The notes below the pieces were generated by a model. The model saw only the letters and a list, made by a program, of their open reading frames with translations. It was not told where the DNA came from and made no database searches. This document shows positions 1 through 7,290 of a stretch of DNA of 12,859 nucleotides, in pieces (the first letter of the stretch is position 1; each line of letters opens with the position of its first letter). The translations under genes were made by a program, and so were the position numbers. The DNA comes from Anaerolineae bacterium (lineage in GTDB: Bacteria > Chloroflexota > Anaerolineae > JACIWR01): contig JAGGZG010000169.1 of NCBI GenBank assembly GCA_021162125.1, positions 1-12,859 on the forward strand, in the 5' to 3' direction.

Positions 1-13
1 GCCATGCGCCATC

Positions 14-42
14 TTGCCTCGACCCCAAAATCGTGCTATAAT
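14..42 (+). promoter_or_regulatory. Sigma70-type promoter of the tRNA-Arg gene
   Basis: A TTGCCT -35 box (14-19) lies 17 bases before a perfect TATAAT -10 box (37-42). TG one base before the -10 (34-35) makes it an extended -10. Transcription should start near 49-50, just before the tRNA 5' end at 54, so the leader is only a few bases. Both boxes and the ideal spacing are seen directly; activity is inferred. Confidence 0.8.
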
Positions 43-53
43 TTAACTCGCCA

Positions 54-126
54 GCCCCTGTAGCTCAGAGGACAGAGCAGTGGTTTCCTAAACCATGTGT
101 CGGGGGTTCGACTCCCTCCAGGGGCG
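54..126 (+). tRNA. tRNA-Arg (anticodon CCU)
   Basis: The 73-base gene folds into a full cloverleaf. The acceptor stem is GCCCCTG (54-60) with CAGGGGC (119-125), and the discriminator base is G126. The D stem is GCTC/GAGC. The anticodon stem GTGGT/ACCAT encloses the loop TTCCTAA, which puts T at position 33 and CCT at 34-36. The T arm is GGGGG-TTCGACT-CCCTC with one G-T pair. Anticodon CCU reads the arginine codon AGG. The 3' CCA is not encoded (CCT follows G126), so a CCA-adding enzyme is required. It has its own promoter at 14-42. I see no copy of its 3' end elsewhere in the window that would mark an integration site. Confidence 0.95.
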
Positions 127-347
127 CCTGCTATAAGCCTCCGGTCAGCGGACCCTCGCGCTGCCCGCTGACGAAGGGCGATTGCCGCGTGGCTGGCAGT
201 GAAGTGAAGCCCACGTTTGACAACACCACTTTCATCGCCGAAACCCGCCCGCGAGCCACGGGCAACTTCATCCCCTACTACTGTTTTCTCCAGCCCCCGC
301 TGCCCATCCCCATGAGCACAGAGGGGGGCAGTCCCTTGTGCAACGGC
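127..347. other. Gene-poor gap between the tRNA and the convergent membrane-protein gene
   Basis: This 221-base stretch lies between the plus-strand tRNA and the 3' end of a minus-strand gene. The only clear structure is a perfect 8-bp inverted repeat, GTCAGCGG (144-151) with CCGCTGAC (165-172), around a 13-base loop. It sits where a tRNA terminator would be expected, but no T run follows on the plus strand, so an intrinsic terminator is not supported. A weaker CTGCCC/GGGCAG pair (300-305/326-331) could fold downstream of the minus-strand gene. The open frames here lack start signals and I regard them as shadows. Confidence 0.5.
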
Positions 348-1466
348 CTACTTGTCTTTGGTTTTCGCATCCTCCTCAGGCAAGCGGGGATAGTAGTAAG
401 CATCGCCAGAGACGAGGAATTTGGCCAGGTTACGCCACACCGCCCGCTCGACCGACAGGTCCTTAGGTCGCTTGAGGTGAAACTTTTCCAGGAGTGCACT
501 ACGGAACAAGTCGAAGCAAGCGGCAATCTGTACCCCCATGCTTTGGGTGGCGCTCACCGTGGCCCGATAAAACAGGTAGGCAATGGCCCAGGCTGCCACC
601 CAGCCAGCGAAGAACCAGCCCCCCGTGAGGCGATGATCGTTGGCCAGCATGTACCCGGCCATCGTCAGAAACTCCAAACCCAGCACTCCGCTGAGCAGCG
701 AGAAGTTCAACAGCGAGTCCAGGTTGGTCTTGGCGCTGTCAATCGCCGTCTTGTAATCTTCGGAGATCACGTGGATCAGCCGTGGCCAGAAGGTGACGCC
801 GTCCATCCCGTAACGGCGGTAGGGATATTCCTCGATGACGGCGAAAGCGTTTCCCAGGCGGGTGGGCATTAGCCGCGCCTCGTCGAAAGGCATTTCCCAT
901 CCCACCCCGCCCGGCGAGAACAGATCCAGGTAAAGTTCCTCAATAGAGGAGGCCGTTGGTTTCTCGTCGGTGTAGGAGCGCAACGCGGCAAGCTGAAGCT
1001 GTAACGCCTGCGGATTTCCCTCCCCCCGCTCCAATCGAGCGGCGACCCGTCTGTACTCGTCCTGCAACGCCCGCAGCTTCTCGTGCTTGGCCCGATGTCG
1101 CCGGCGCACCTGCTCCAACAGCGGCTTGAACAGGAAATTGCGCTGCCAGGAAAATGCGCCCTCGTAGAGCTTGATGATCGGCGTATTGAGCAGGATCAGG
1201 GCCGCACCAATCACCACCGGAGCCAATGTGTAGAAAAGCCCCTGCCCCTCGATTTTAACGTCCTCCAACAGAGGTAGGGTCAGGCTAAAGTTAATCACTT
1301 GAGTGCTGGCCGGGGATGGCAGATAGGGCACGATAAGCAGCAGATTCAGGGCCACGAACACCAGAGCTGGCAAGAGGGCAGCGATGATGAAAGCTTTGGT
1401 GGAGAACGACTTGCCCAGGAGAGAGAACACCGAACTGATACCCGGTAGGTTTCCTAAGAGATCCAT
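348..1466 (-). CDS. Four-helix membrane protein with a cytosolic central domain, function unknown
   Basis: I do not recognise a characterised family for this 372-residue protein. Hydrophobic segments are visible at about 26-49, 78-97, 252-275 and 283-302, so two membrane hairpins flank a hydrophilic middle. The middle starts with a strongly charged, probably coiled-coil stretch (about 115-150, rich in Arg, Lys, Glu and Leu). It continues with an aromatic block around 201-237 (PTRLGN, EEYPYRRYGMD, FWPRL) that looks conserved and may be the functional core. The ATG at 1464-1466 was chosen because AAGGAG sits 6 bases upstream. A TTG two codons earlier would begin directly against that site. The gene follows the zinc-ribbon gene by 69 bases with a hairpin repeat between, and probably belongs to the ATPase transcription unit. 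The C-terminus is charged and cytosolic-looking. Confidence 0.75.
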   Translation of the reverse strand: MDLLGNLPGISSVFSLLGKSFSTKAFIIAALLPALVFVALNLLLIVPYLPSPASTQVINFSLTLPLLEDVKIEGQGLFYTLAPVVIGAALILLNTPIIKLYEGAFSWQRNFLFKPLLEQVRRRHRAKHEKLRALQDEYRRVAARLERGEGNPQALQLQLAALRSYTDEKPTASSIEELYLDLFSPGGVGWEMPFDEARLMPTRLGNAFAVIEEYPYRRYGMDGVTFWPRLIHVISEDYKTAIDSAKTNLDSLLNFSLLSGVLGLEFLTMAGYMLANDHRLTGGWFFAGWVAAWAIAYLFYRATVSATQSMGVQIAACFDLFRSALLEKFHLKRPKDLSVERAVWRNLAKFLVSGDAYYYPRLPEEDAKTKDK

Positions 1467-1488
1467 TGCCAACTCCTTACTCGCGCGG

Positions 1489-1528
1489 GGGCATCCTGAG
1501 CGGAGCGTAGCAAAGTCGAAGGATGCCC
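1489..1528. repeat. CTGAGC...GTCGAAGG palindromic dispersed repeat
   Basis: GGGCATCC (1489-1496) and GGATGCCC (1521-1528) are perfect inverted arms. Inside, CTGAGC and GTCGAAGG match the ends of a short repeat type that I recall as widespread between genes in several bacterial phyla. It lies between two minus-strand genes of the same unit and has no T run, so attenuation or mRNA processing is more likely than termination. A degenerate relative occurs at 7131-7150 within a coding sequence. Read in the plus frame, this repeat yields the His-Pro-Glu-Arg-Ser type peptide often seen in spurious annotations. Confidence 0.7.
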
Positions 1529-1535
1529 GCTCCGG

Positions 1536-2168
1536 TTACAGGGTCGCCGTAAGATCGGCGTCGCAGTGCGGACAGTGGTACTGCCAGGTTTTACCTACCT
1601 GCACAGGTTTGGGATACCCGAAGGTGGCGTGGCAAACCGGACATTGGCGTCTCTCGCCACCGGGCTCATCACGCCCGAATATCACCGCCGCGCCGAAAAG
1701 CTGAGTGGGGAAGCGCGATTCAAACACTCCCCGTGGCCGGGTCACCCGACTGCTGACAAAGACTCCCACCGGCTGGCCTGCCTCCAGCACAACGGCCAGG
1801 GCAGGCAGGTCCCCTCCACATTTGGCTCGCACCGCCGCTTCGTCGTCCGTCACCTCCAGCACCACACACGGCTGGCACAGATCGGGCACGCGGGCCAGGG
1901 GCATGTCCAGGATGGCCTCGCCCATCTTGTCGGCGGCATCATTGAGCTTGCGCTGGAACTCGCCGTCTGTTGATGATTCCAAGAGCGCGTACTTGCCCTC
2001 CGGCAGGGTGACGGCCAAACAGGTGTAATCGAAACTCCACTCGTCGCCAGGGGAGCGAGGCGGCCGGCCGAAGCGCTCCTTGAGGGTGGCAATCGCCTCC
2101 CGCACGGTCGTCTCGCCGGACAACACGAAGAACTCCCTTCGATCCACTTTCTCACTGACAAAGGACAT
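1536..2168 (-). CDS. Zinc-ribbon protein with possible divergent CBS-like N-terminal region
   Basis: The product has 210 residues. The C-terminal 35 residues hold a zinc ribbon, CPVCH (C176, C179) and HCPHC (C199, C202), with spacing typical of rubredoxin-knuckle zinc ribbons. Upstream, two stretches have the feel of CBS half-motifs: GETTVREAIATLKERF (18-33) and ALAVVLEAGQPVGVFVSSRV (123-142). A tandem divergent CBS domain with an added metal-binding tail is therefore possible but unproven. No membrane segment or signal peptide is visible. The ATG start is preceded by a G-rich site (AAGGGGGG, 4 bases away). The gene lies 65 bases after the P-type ATPase, separated by a strong hairpin, so co-transcription is likely. 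A role in sensing a ligand for the ATPase is only inference from position. Confidence 0.75.
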   Translation of the reverse strand: MSFVSEKVDRREFFVLSGETTVREAIATLKERFGRPPRSPGDEWSFDYTCLAVTLPEGKYALLESSTDGEFQRKLNDAADKMGEAILDMPLARVPDLCQPCVVLEVTDDEAAVRAKCGGDLPALAVVLEAGQPVGVFVSSRVTRPRGVFESRFPTQLFGAAVIFGRDEPGGERRQCPVCHATFGYPKPVQVGKTWQYHCPHCDADLTATL

Positions 2169-2192
2169 GGTTCCCCCCTTTCAAGCGTCGTC

Positions 2193-2225
2193 AGGTGACC
2201 GGCACTTCAAAAGTGCCGGTCACCT
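2193..2225. repeat. Perfect 15-bp palindrome between the ATPase and zinc-ribbon genes
   Basis: AGGTGACCGGCACTT (2193-2207) and its exact complement AAGTGCCGGTCACCT (2211-2225) are separated by only CAA. On the minus strand it begins 8 bases after the ATPase stop codon. It is not followed by a T run; the next signal is the G-rich ribosome site of the zinc-ribbon gene. It may protect or process the mRNA, or act as a partial attenuator. Its AGGTGAC/GTCACCT ends recur in the palindrome over the selA stop codon (12094-12112), which points to a dispersed repeat family. Confidence 0.8.
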
Positions 2226-2233
2226 CAAACACC

Positions 2234-5071
2234 TCAAGCCCTCATCGGCGCCATTCTGCGCCGTGCGCGGCGCGTCAGTACTATCTTGTATATCTCGGCA
2301 GCGACAGCAGGCAGGAAGATGAGGGGCAACATCACAGTCCACTCGCGCAGGCCCAGGAACGCGGTGTCAAAGATGGGATCGAGGATAGGCACGTAGATGA
2401 TGGCCAACACGATGATAAGCGATGCCAGCACCGCCCACTGCATCCATTTGTTAGAGAATATCCCAATCTTGAGCAGGGGATACCGCTCGGAGCGGGAGGT
2501 GTAGGCCCGCAACAACTCTGAGATAGACAGGGTGGCAAAAGCCATCGTCTGGGCAATGCGTACCTGGCCTGGATACCAGTTGAGACCGACGATGAAGGCT
2601 GTCAACGTGGCGGTGGTGATGGCCACCGTTTGCACAGCGATGCCCCACAGCATAATTTGGTTGATGATCGGCTCGTTCACCGGGCGCGGCGGTTGATCCA
2701 TGATGTCGGGATCGCCCTTCTCCACGCCCAAAGCCAGGGCCGGCGCGCCGTCGGTCACCAGGTTGAGCACCAGCAATTGCACGGCGGTCAGCGGCACAGG
2801 CATTCCGGCGAGCATGGCCAGGAAAAGGACCAGTATCTCACCGACGTTACAGGAGAGCAGGTAGTACACGAACTTGCGGATGTTGGAGTAAATGACCCGC
2901 CCCTCCTCTACGGCAGAGACGATGCTGGCGTAGTTGTCGTCGGTGAGCACCATGTCGGCGGTCTCTTTGGTCACATCGGTGCCGGTGATACCCATGGCCA
3001 CCCCGATGCTGGCCCGCTTGAGGGCGGGGGCGTCATTCACCCCGTCGCCGGTCATGGCCACTACGTGATTGTGCGCCTTGAGTGCCTCCACAATCTGCAC
3101 TTTGTGCTGAGGCGAGACGCGGGCGCACACGTCTACCTGCTCGACGATCTCGATGAATTTCTCCTCGCCCATGCGATCAATCTCCGCGCCGGTGAGCACC
3201 AGCCCACCCTCTCGCAGGAGGTCTATCTCCTGGGCAATGGCCCGTGCGGTGTGGGGATAGTCGCCGGTGATCATCATCGTCCTGATCCCGGCGTGGCGGG
3301 CCAGAGCGATGGCTCCCTTGACCTCTGGCCGCGCGGGGTCTATCATCCCCAACAGCCCAACAAAGGTCAGGTCCCTCTCCACCTCGTCCGGCGTTGGGTT
3401 CTCAGGAACGGAATCCAGCGGGCGGTAGGCCACACCCAGCACGCGCAGCGCATTGGAGGCCAACGCCTCGTTCACCTCCAGGATGTGATCCCGCCGCTCG
3501 GCGGTGAGGGGGCGCTCGACGCCGTCCTCGATAACTTTTTCACACAGGTCCAGGATCACGTCTGGTGCGCCCTTGACGTAAGCCACGTAGCCACCGTATC
3601 GCGGGTCGGGGTGGATGGTAGTCATCCGCTTGCGCGCTGAATCAAAAGGAATCTCCGCTAGACGAGGGTAGTCCTTTTCCAATTCCTCCCGCCACAGTCC
3701 CGCTTTGGCCGCGGCGACCACGAACGCACCCTCGGTGGGATCGCCGACTATTCGCCATTCCCGGCCACCGGCGTCATTGTCCATCCTTTCCAGTCGGGCA
3801 TCGCTGCATAGCAATCCAGCGCGCAGCAGCAAACGTGAACCTGGGTAGGCTGCTAAGTCCACAGGATGACCGTCATTTTGAAACTCACCCTGGGGGTTGT
3901 AGCCTCCCCCGGTGATGCTCAACAGAGTGCGATCTACGTAAAGCTGCACGGCGGTCATCTCGTTCTGCGTCAAGGTGCCGGTTTTGTCGGAGCAGATGGC
4001 TGTGGCCGAGCCCAGGGTCTCCACGGCGGGCAGCCGCCGGATCAGGGCGTGACGCTTGATCATCTCCTGCATGCCCAGCGCCAAGCAAATGGTGACCACG
4101 GCGGGCAGACCCTCCGGTACGGCGGCGATGGCCAGGCTCACGGCAATCATGAACATCTCCAGGATGGTATCCCTACCCGCACTGAGGTAGGGCACCAATC
4201 CCTGTTGGAACAGCACCGAGATAGAGGGATCGCGGACTATGCCCACCACCCCCACTATCCCGCAGACCACCAAGCAGGCCACGCCCAACCACTTGCCAAG
4301 TTGATCCAGCTTGATCTGTAGCGGGGTTGGTTCCTCCTCGGTGGATTGGATCATCTCCGCGATCTTCCCGATCTCGGTCTGCATGCCGGTGGCGACGACG
4401 ACGCCTTTGCCACGGCCATAGGTGACAATCGTGCTCATGTAGCCGCAGTTGTAGCGATCCCCCAGGACGGCGTCCTCTTCGACTACGCGGTCCGCGTCCT
4501 TCCCTACGGGCACCGATTCCCCGGTCAGCGACGCCTCTTCAATACGCAGGTTCATACTCTCGACCAGACGCACGTCGGCGGGGACGTAGTTGCCGGTCTC
4601 CAGGATGACCACGTCGCCGGGTACAAGCTCGCGGGCGGGGATGGTGAGCAGATGCCCATCACGCAGTACCAGCGCGTTGGGCGCGGCCATCTTCTTGAGC
4701 GCAGCCAGCGACTCCTCGGCTTTGCCCTCCTGCACCACCCCCAGGATAGCGTTCAGGACGACAATGGCCATGATCGCCCCGGCATCTACGAACTCGGTCA
4801 TGGCACCGGAGCGGCGGTACTCGCTCAGGCCAATGAAGAAAGAGATTATGGCCGAGGCGATGAGGATGAGCACCAGAAATTCGTTGAGTTGGTTCAGTAG
4901 CCGCCGCCAGAAGCCGGGGCGCGGCTGCTCGCGCAGCTCGTTATAGCCATACTTTTCCAGCCGGGCCTGGGCCTCGACGGAACTCAACCCGCGCTCCAGG
5001 TCGGTGCCCAGCAATCTGACCGTCTCTTCGATGGATTTACTATGCCATTTTTCAGCGAAATGAGCTTCCAT
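2234..5071 (-). CDS. P2A-type Ca2+-transporting P-type ATPase
   Basis: This 945-residue pump is full length for the SERCA/PMR1 branch of P-type ATPases, which export Ca2+ from the cytosol using ATP. The visible order is: N-terminal cation-ATPase domain (1-60, with SIEETVRLL and YGYNEL), first membrane pair (about 65-115), actuator loop with TGES (183-186), M4 with VPEGLPA (318-324), phosphorylation site DKTGTLT with D362, nucleotide site KGAPD (500-504), TGD (602-604), MTGDGVNDAP (673-682), and M5-M10 to the end. The Ca2+ ligands of SERCA seem all to be present: E320 in M4, N742 and E745 in M5 (CNVGE), N770, T773 and D774 in M6 (NLVTDG), and E852 in M8. There is no N-terminal heavy-metal domain and no CPC in M4. 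The ATG start follows a GGGGG site, and the gene is first in its unit, with a promoter at 5114-5141. Other P2 cations (Mn2+, Na+) cannot be ruled out. Confidence 0.93.
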   Translation of the reverse strand: MEAHFAEKWHSKSIEETVRLLGTDLERGLSSVEAQARLEKYGYNELREQPRPGFWRRLLNQLNEFLVLILIASAIISFFIGLSEYRRSGAMTEFVDAGAIMAIVVLNAILGVVQEGKAEESLAALKKMAAPNALVLRDGHLLTIPARELVPGDVVILETGNYVPADVRLVESMNLRIEEASLTGESVPVGKDADRVVEEDAVLGDRYNCGYMSTIVTYGRGKGVVVATGMQTEIGKIAEMIQSTEEEPTPLQIKLDQLGKWLGVACLVVCGIVGVVGIVRDPSISVLFQQGLVPYLSAGRDTILEMFMIAVSLAIAAVPEGLPAVVTICLALGMQEMIKRHALIRRLPAVETLGSATAICSDKTGTLTQNEMTAVQLYVDRTLLSITGGGYNPQGEFQNDGHPVDLAAYPGSRLLLRAGLLCSDARLERMDNDAGGREWRIVGDPTEGAFVVAAAKAGLWREELEKDYPRLAEIPFDSARKRMTTIHPDPRYGGYVAYVKGAPDVILDLCEKVIEDGVERPLTAERRDHILEVNEALASNALRVLGVAYRPLDSVPENPTPDEVERDLTFVGLLGMIDPARPEVKGAIALARHAGIRTMMITGDYPHTARAIAQEIDLLREGGLVLTGAEIDRMGEEKFIEIVEQVDVCARVSPQHKVQIVEALKAHNHVVAMTGDGVNDAPALKRASIGVAMGITGTDVTKETADMVLTDDNYASIVSAVEEGRVIYSNIRKFVYYLLSCNVGEILVLFLAMLAGMPVPLTAVQLLVLNLVTDGAPALALGVEKGDPDIMDQPPRPVNEPIINQIMLWGIAVQTVAITTATLTAFIVGLNWYPGQVRIAQTMAFATLSISELLRAYTSRSERYPLLKIGIFSNKWMQWAVLASLIIVLAIIYVPILDPIFDTAFLGLREWTVMLPLIFLPAVAAEIYKIVLTRRARRRMAPMRA

Positions 5072-5113
5072 GCACTAACCCCCGGTTTGTTTGGATCGGC
5101 CTGACAGTCGCTT

Positions 5114-5141
5114 ATTATACGCACATTTAGACAAAGCGCAA
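5114..5141 (-). promoter_or_regulatory. Promoter of the ATPase unit
   Basis: On the minus strand, a perfect TATAAT -10 box (plus positions 5114-5119) lies 16 bases after a TTGCGC -35-like box (5136-5141). The predicted start is about 35-40 bases before the ATPase ATG. The -10 is strong and the -35 moderate. The -35 lies just outside the terminator hairpin of the neighbouring unit, so the two units are packed end to start. Confidence 0.65.
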
Positions 5142-5149
5142 GACAAAAT

Positions 5150-5187
5150 AAAGGTGCGACGCACTCCACAAAATGCGTCGCACCTTT
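5150..5187 (-). terminator. Intrinsic terminator of the peptidase unit
   Basis: A perfect 14-bp stem, AAAGGTGCGACGCA (5150-5163) with TGCGTCGCACCTTT (5174-5187), encloses a 10-base loop. On the minus strand it lies 15 bases after the last M42 gene and leads into the T-rich run TTTATTTT. This fits a Rho-independent terminator for the four-gene protease unit. Its AGGTG...CACCT ends resemble the palindromes at 2193-2225 and 12094-12112, so it may be a repeat taken over for termination. Confidence 0.75.
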
Positions 5188-5202
5188 GCGCACCTGTCAC
5201 AA

Positions 5203-6201
5203 CTAAAGTGTAATCGGCTGCTCCAGCACCGCCGCCAGTAACTTGACGGCGTTCGTCACGTCATCGTAGTCCACCATTTCCGATGGAGTGTGCACGTAGC
5301 GGCAAGGGATGGACACGCAGCCCGCCGGGACGCCCTCACGGGAGACTTGGATCACCGTCGCGTCGGTGGTGCCCCCGTCCAGCACCTCGAGCTGATAGGG
5401 GATACCGATAGCCTCGGCGGTCTCCACCAGCAACCGTTTGACGCCAGGATGGGCCAGCATCCGCCCGTCCTTGACCTTGATCGCCGGGCCTTTGCCCAAC
5501 TCCACGGCCATCGTCCTCGCCTCCGGGGTATCACCGGTGAGAGTTACGTCCACCGAGAGGCCGATCTGGGGCTCGATACCGTAGGCGGAGGTCGTCGCCC
5601 CGCGCAGGCCCACCTCCTCCTGCACGCTGAACACGAAGTACACGTCGTGGGGCGTTTCTTTCAGGCCGCGCATCACCTGAATGAGAATCGCGCAGCCAAT
5701 GCGGTCGTCGAAAGACTTAGCCACCAGCCGCTTGCCCAGGTCGGCGAACGGGCGCTGAAAACCGGCCACGTCCCCCACCCGCACGGGCACGGACTCCTTG
5801 TCCACTGCCCCCACGTCAATGAACAGCTTGTCCAGCGGGATCACTTTCTTGCGATTCTCGTCCTCAATCTTCTCCGTACCGATGACCCCCACTGTGCCGT
5901 CGGCGAAGACTACACGCCCGCCCAGCAGGGTGTGAGGCCAGACCCCACCCACCGGCCCGAAGCGCAGGAATCCCTTCTCATCCACGTGGGTAACGATCAC
6001 CCCGATCTCATCCATGTGCGCAGCGAGCATCACCCGTTTGCCGTTGCTCCCGCCACGTTTGCGGGCGATGAGATTGCCCAGGGCGTCGGTGCGCACCTCG
6101 TCGGCCAGGCCGGCGATCTCCGCGCGGATAATCTCCCGTATCTGTTCCTCGTTGCCAGAGGGCCCGTAGGTCTCTACCAGTTTCTTGATAAGCTCTTTCA
6201 C
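5203..6201 (-). CDS. M42 family metallo-aminopeptidase, paralogue 1 (last gene of the unit)
   Basis: This 332-residue protein is a complete M42 (glutamyl aminopeptidase/endoglucanase-annotated, FrvX/YsdC-like) co-catalytic metallopeptidase. Known members form cytosolic tetrahedral dodecamers that trim short peptides from the N-terminus. All ligands of the family appear: H62 (AAHMDE), D165 (KSFDDR), the catalytic pair E195-E196 (VQEEVGLRG), D218 (SVDVT) and H304 (RYVHTPSE). The region around 70-150, between the first His and the second ligand block, corresponds to the beta-rich dimerisation domain of the family. The GTG start is supported by GGGAGG 8 bases upstream. It follows paralogue 2 by 21 bases and ends before a strong terminator. 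Old 'endoglucanase' labels for this family should not be trusted; substrate specificity cannot be read from the sequence. Confidence 0.93.
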   Translation of the reverse strand: MKELIKKLVETYGPSGNEEQIREIIRAEIAGLADEVRTDALGNLIARKRGGSNGKRVMLAAHMDEIGVIVTHVDEKGFLRFGPVGGVWPHTLLGGRVVFADGTVGVIGTEKIEDENRKKVIPLDKLFIDVGAVDKESVPVRVGDVAGFQRPFADLGKRLVAKSFDDRIGCAILIQVMRGLKETPHDVYFVFSVQEEVGLRGATTSAYGIEPQIGLSVDVTLTGDTPEARTMAVELGKGPAIKVKDGRMLAHPGVKRLLVETAEAIGIPYQLEVLDGGTTDATVIQVSREGVPAGCVSIPCRYVHTPSEMVDYDDVTNAVKLLAAVLEQPITL

Positions 6202-6222
6202 GAAAGATACCTCCCTGAAGAG

Positions 6223-7281
6223 TTACTCGTTCTTCCCAATCGTAGCTGGGGTCAAGCGCCGCAGTGTTTCCTGCATCAGGCGCACGGCGTTCTCGAAATC
6301 GGATTTGCTGAGCAAGCACACTGGCGAGTGGATGTAGCGCGATGGCACAGACACGACGGCCGAGGGCACACCCATTTTGGTCTTGTGGATAGCCCCGGCG
6401 TCGGTGCCGCCCATCAACGGCTGCTTGAACTGATAGGGGATGCCCAGTTCCGTCGCCGTATCTACCAGGAGCTGCACCAGACGGCGGTCGGCGATGAAGG
6501 AGCGGTCCATGACCGTGATCGCCGGGCCCTTGCCCAGTTCGGTGGTAGGACTCACGTCCTTCTTCTTGGGCATGTCGTCGCAGATGGTGCCCTCCAGCAC
6601 GAAAGCCACGTCTGGCTCAATGGCGTAGGCTGCCACCCGTGCCCCGCGCAGGCCCACTTCCTCTTGCACGGTGAACACGCCATACAGATCGCAGGGGTAC
6701 GGCCCGCCCTTGATGATCTCCACCAGCACCGCGCACCCGGCCCGGTCGTCGAAGGCCTTGCCCTTGAGCGTCGGCCCCAGGTCGGCGAAGCTCGTGGCGA
6801 AGGCTACGTAGTCACCGATGCCGACCATCTGCTCGGCCTCGGCTTTGCTCGTCGCCCCGATGTCAATGGTCATTTTGTCACACTTGATGACCTGGTTGCG
6901 CTCTTTTCTCTCCTGGAGATGGATCGGCTTGACGCCGATCACGCCGGGCACTTTCTTGTCGCCGACGTACACTGCCTTCGCAAGGAGAATGCGGTCGTCA
7001 ATCCCGCCCACCTTGGCGAATCGCAACTGGCCGTTGTCCTCGATGTGAGTGATCATCAGGCCGACCTCGTCCATGTGGGCGGCGACCATCACTTTGAGTG
7101 GGGCACCGCTCGTGCCGTGCTTGCGGGCCTGCGCTGAGCCCCGTCGAAGGGTGATCAGGTTACCGATGCTATCCACCTCGTATTCGTCCACGTCGTCGCG
7201 AACAGCATCGAAGATAACCTGGCGCACGGCTTCCTCGTGGCCCGATACCCCAAACGCTTCCGATAGCTCCTTTAGTATCAC
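6223..7281 (-). CDS. M42 family metallopeptidase, paralogue 2, with a changed metal ligand
   Basis: This 352-residue M42 protein aligns along its length with its neighbours. The ligands are H69 (AAHMDE), D178 (KAFDDR), E207-E208 (VQEEVGLRG), E230 (VLEGT) and H318 (RYIHSP). Where paralogues 1 and 3 have Asp (SVDVT, AIDVT), this one has Glu230. After the last His it reads SPVCLL, where the others have a Glu (TPSE, TSVE). Between the first beta strand and AAHMDE it has a loop (about residues 46-62) some six to eight residues longer than in the others. The DNA for that loop's start contains a CTGAGC...GTCGAAGG motif (7131-7150). The GTG start has GGAGGAG just upstream, and that site lies next to and partly within the end of paralogue 3, whose stop is 9 bases away, suggesting translational coupling. 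Peptidase activity is expected; the specificity may differ from its neighbours. Confidence 0.92.
   Translation of the reverse strand: MILKELSEAFGVSGHEEAVRQVIFDAVRDDVDEYEVDSIGNLITLRRGSAQARKHGTSGAPLKVMVAAHMDEVGLMITHIEDNGQLRFAKVGGIDDRILLAKAVYVGDKKVPGVIGVKPIHLQERKERNQVIKCDKMTIDIGATSKAEAEQMVGIGDYVAFATSFADLGPTLKGKAFDDRAGCAVLVEIIKGGPYPCDLYGVFTVQEEVGLRGARVAAYAIEPDVAFVLEGTICDDMPKKKDVSPTTELGKGPAITVMDRSFIADRRLVQLLVDTATELGIPYQFKQPLMGGTDAGAIHKTKMGVPSAVVSVPSRYIHSPVCLLSKSDFENAVRLMQETLRRLTPATIGKNE
7131..7150. repeat. Degenerate CTGAGC...GTCGAAGG motif inside an M42 coding sequence
   Basis: GCGCTGAGCCCCGTCGAAGG shares both conserved ends with the intergenic repeat at 1489-1528, but the middle is shorter. Read in the gene's frame it encodes roughly residues 44-51 (Thr-Leu-Arg-Arg-Gly-Ser-Ala-Gln), at the start of a loop that is longer than in the two paralogues. 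It could be a repeat inserted without breaking the frame, or a chance match to a conserved Arg-Arg-Gly turn. Confidence 0.45.
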
Positions 7282-7290
7282 TTCTCCTCC

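Noticed and set aside
54..126. tRNA gene as an integration site of a mobile element
   Set aside because: No duplicate of the tRNA 3' end, integrase or phage gene is visible in the window.
189..872. 227-codon plus-strand open frame after the tRNA
   Set aside because: Most of it is antisense to the membrane-protein gene, and the start has no convincing ribosome site.
1384..1704. Plus-strand frame with a His-Pro-Glu-Arg-Ser type peptide
   Set aside because: The peptide comes from the palindromic repeat at 1489-1528, a well-known source of false proteins, and the frame is antisense to real genes on both sides.
2630..3640. 336-codon plus-strand open frame
   Set aside because: It is antisense to the P-type ATPase and has no coherent protein features.
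5290..7137. 615-codon plus-strand open frame
   Set aside because: It lies antisense to two M42 genes that have all catalytic motifs and ribosome sites. The long antisense frame is a by-product of GC-rich codon use; its translation is His- and Gly-rich without domains.
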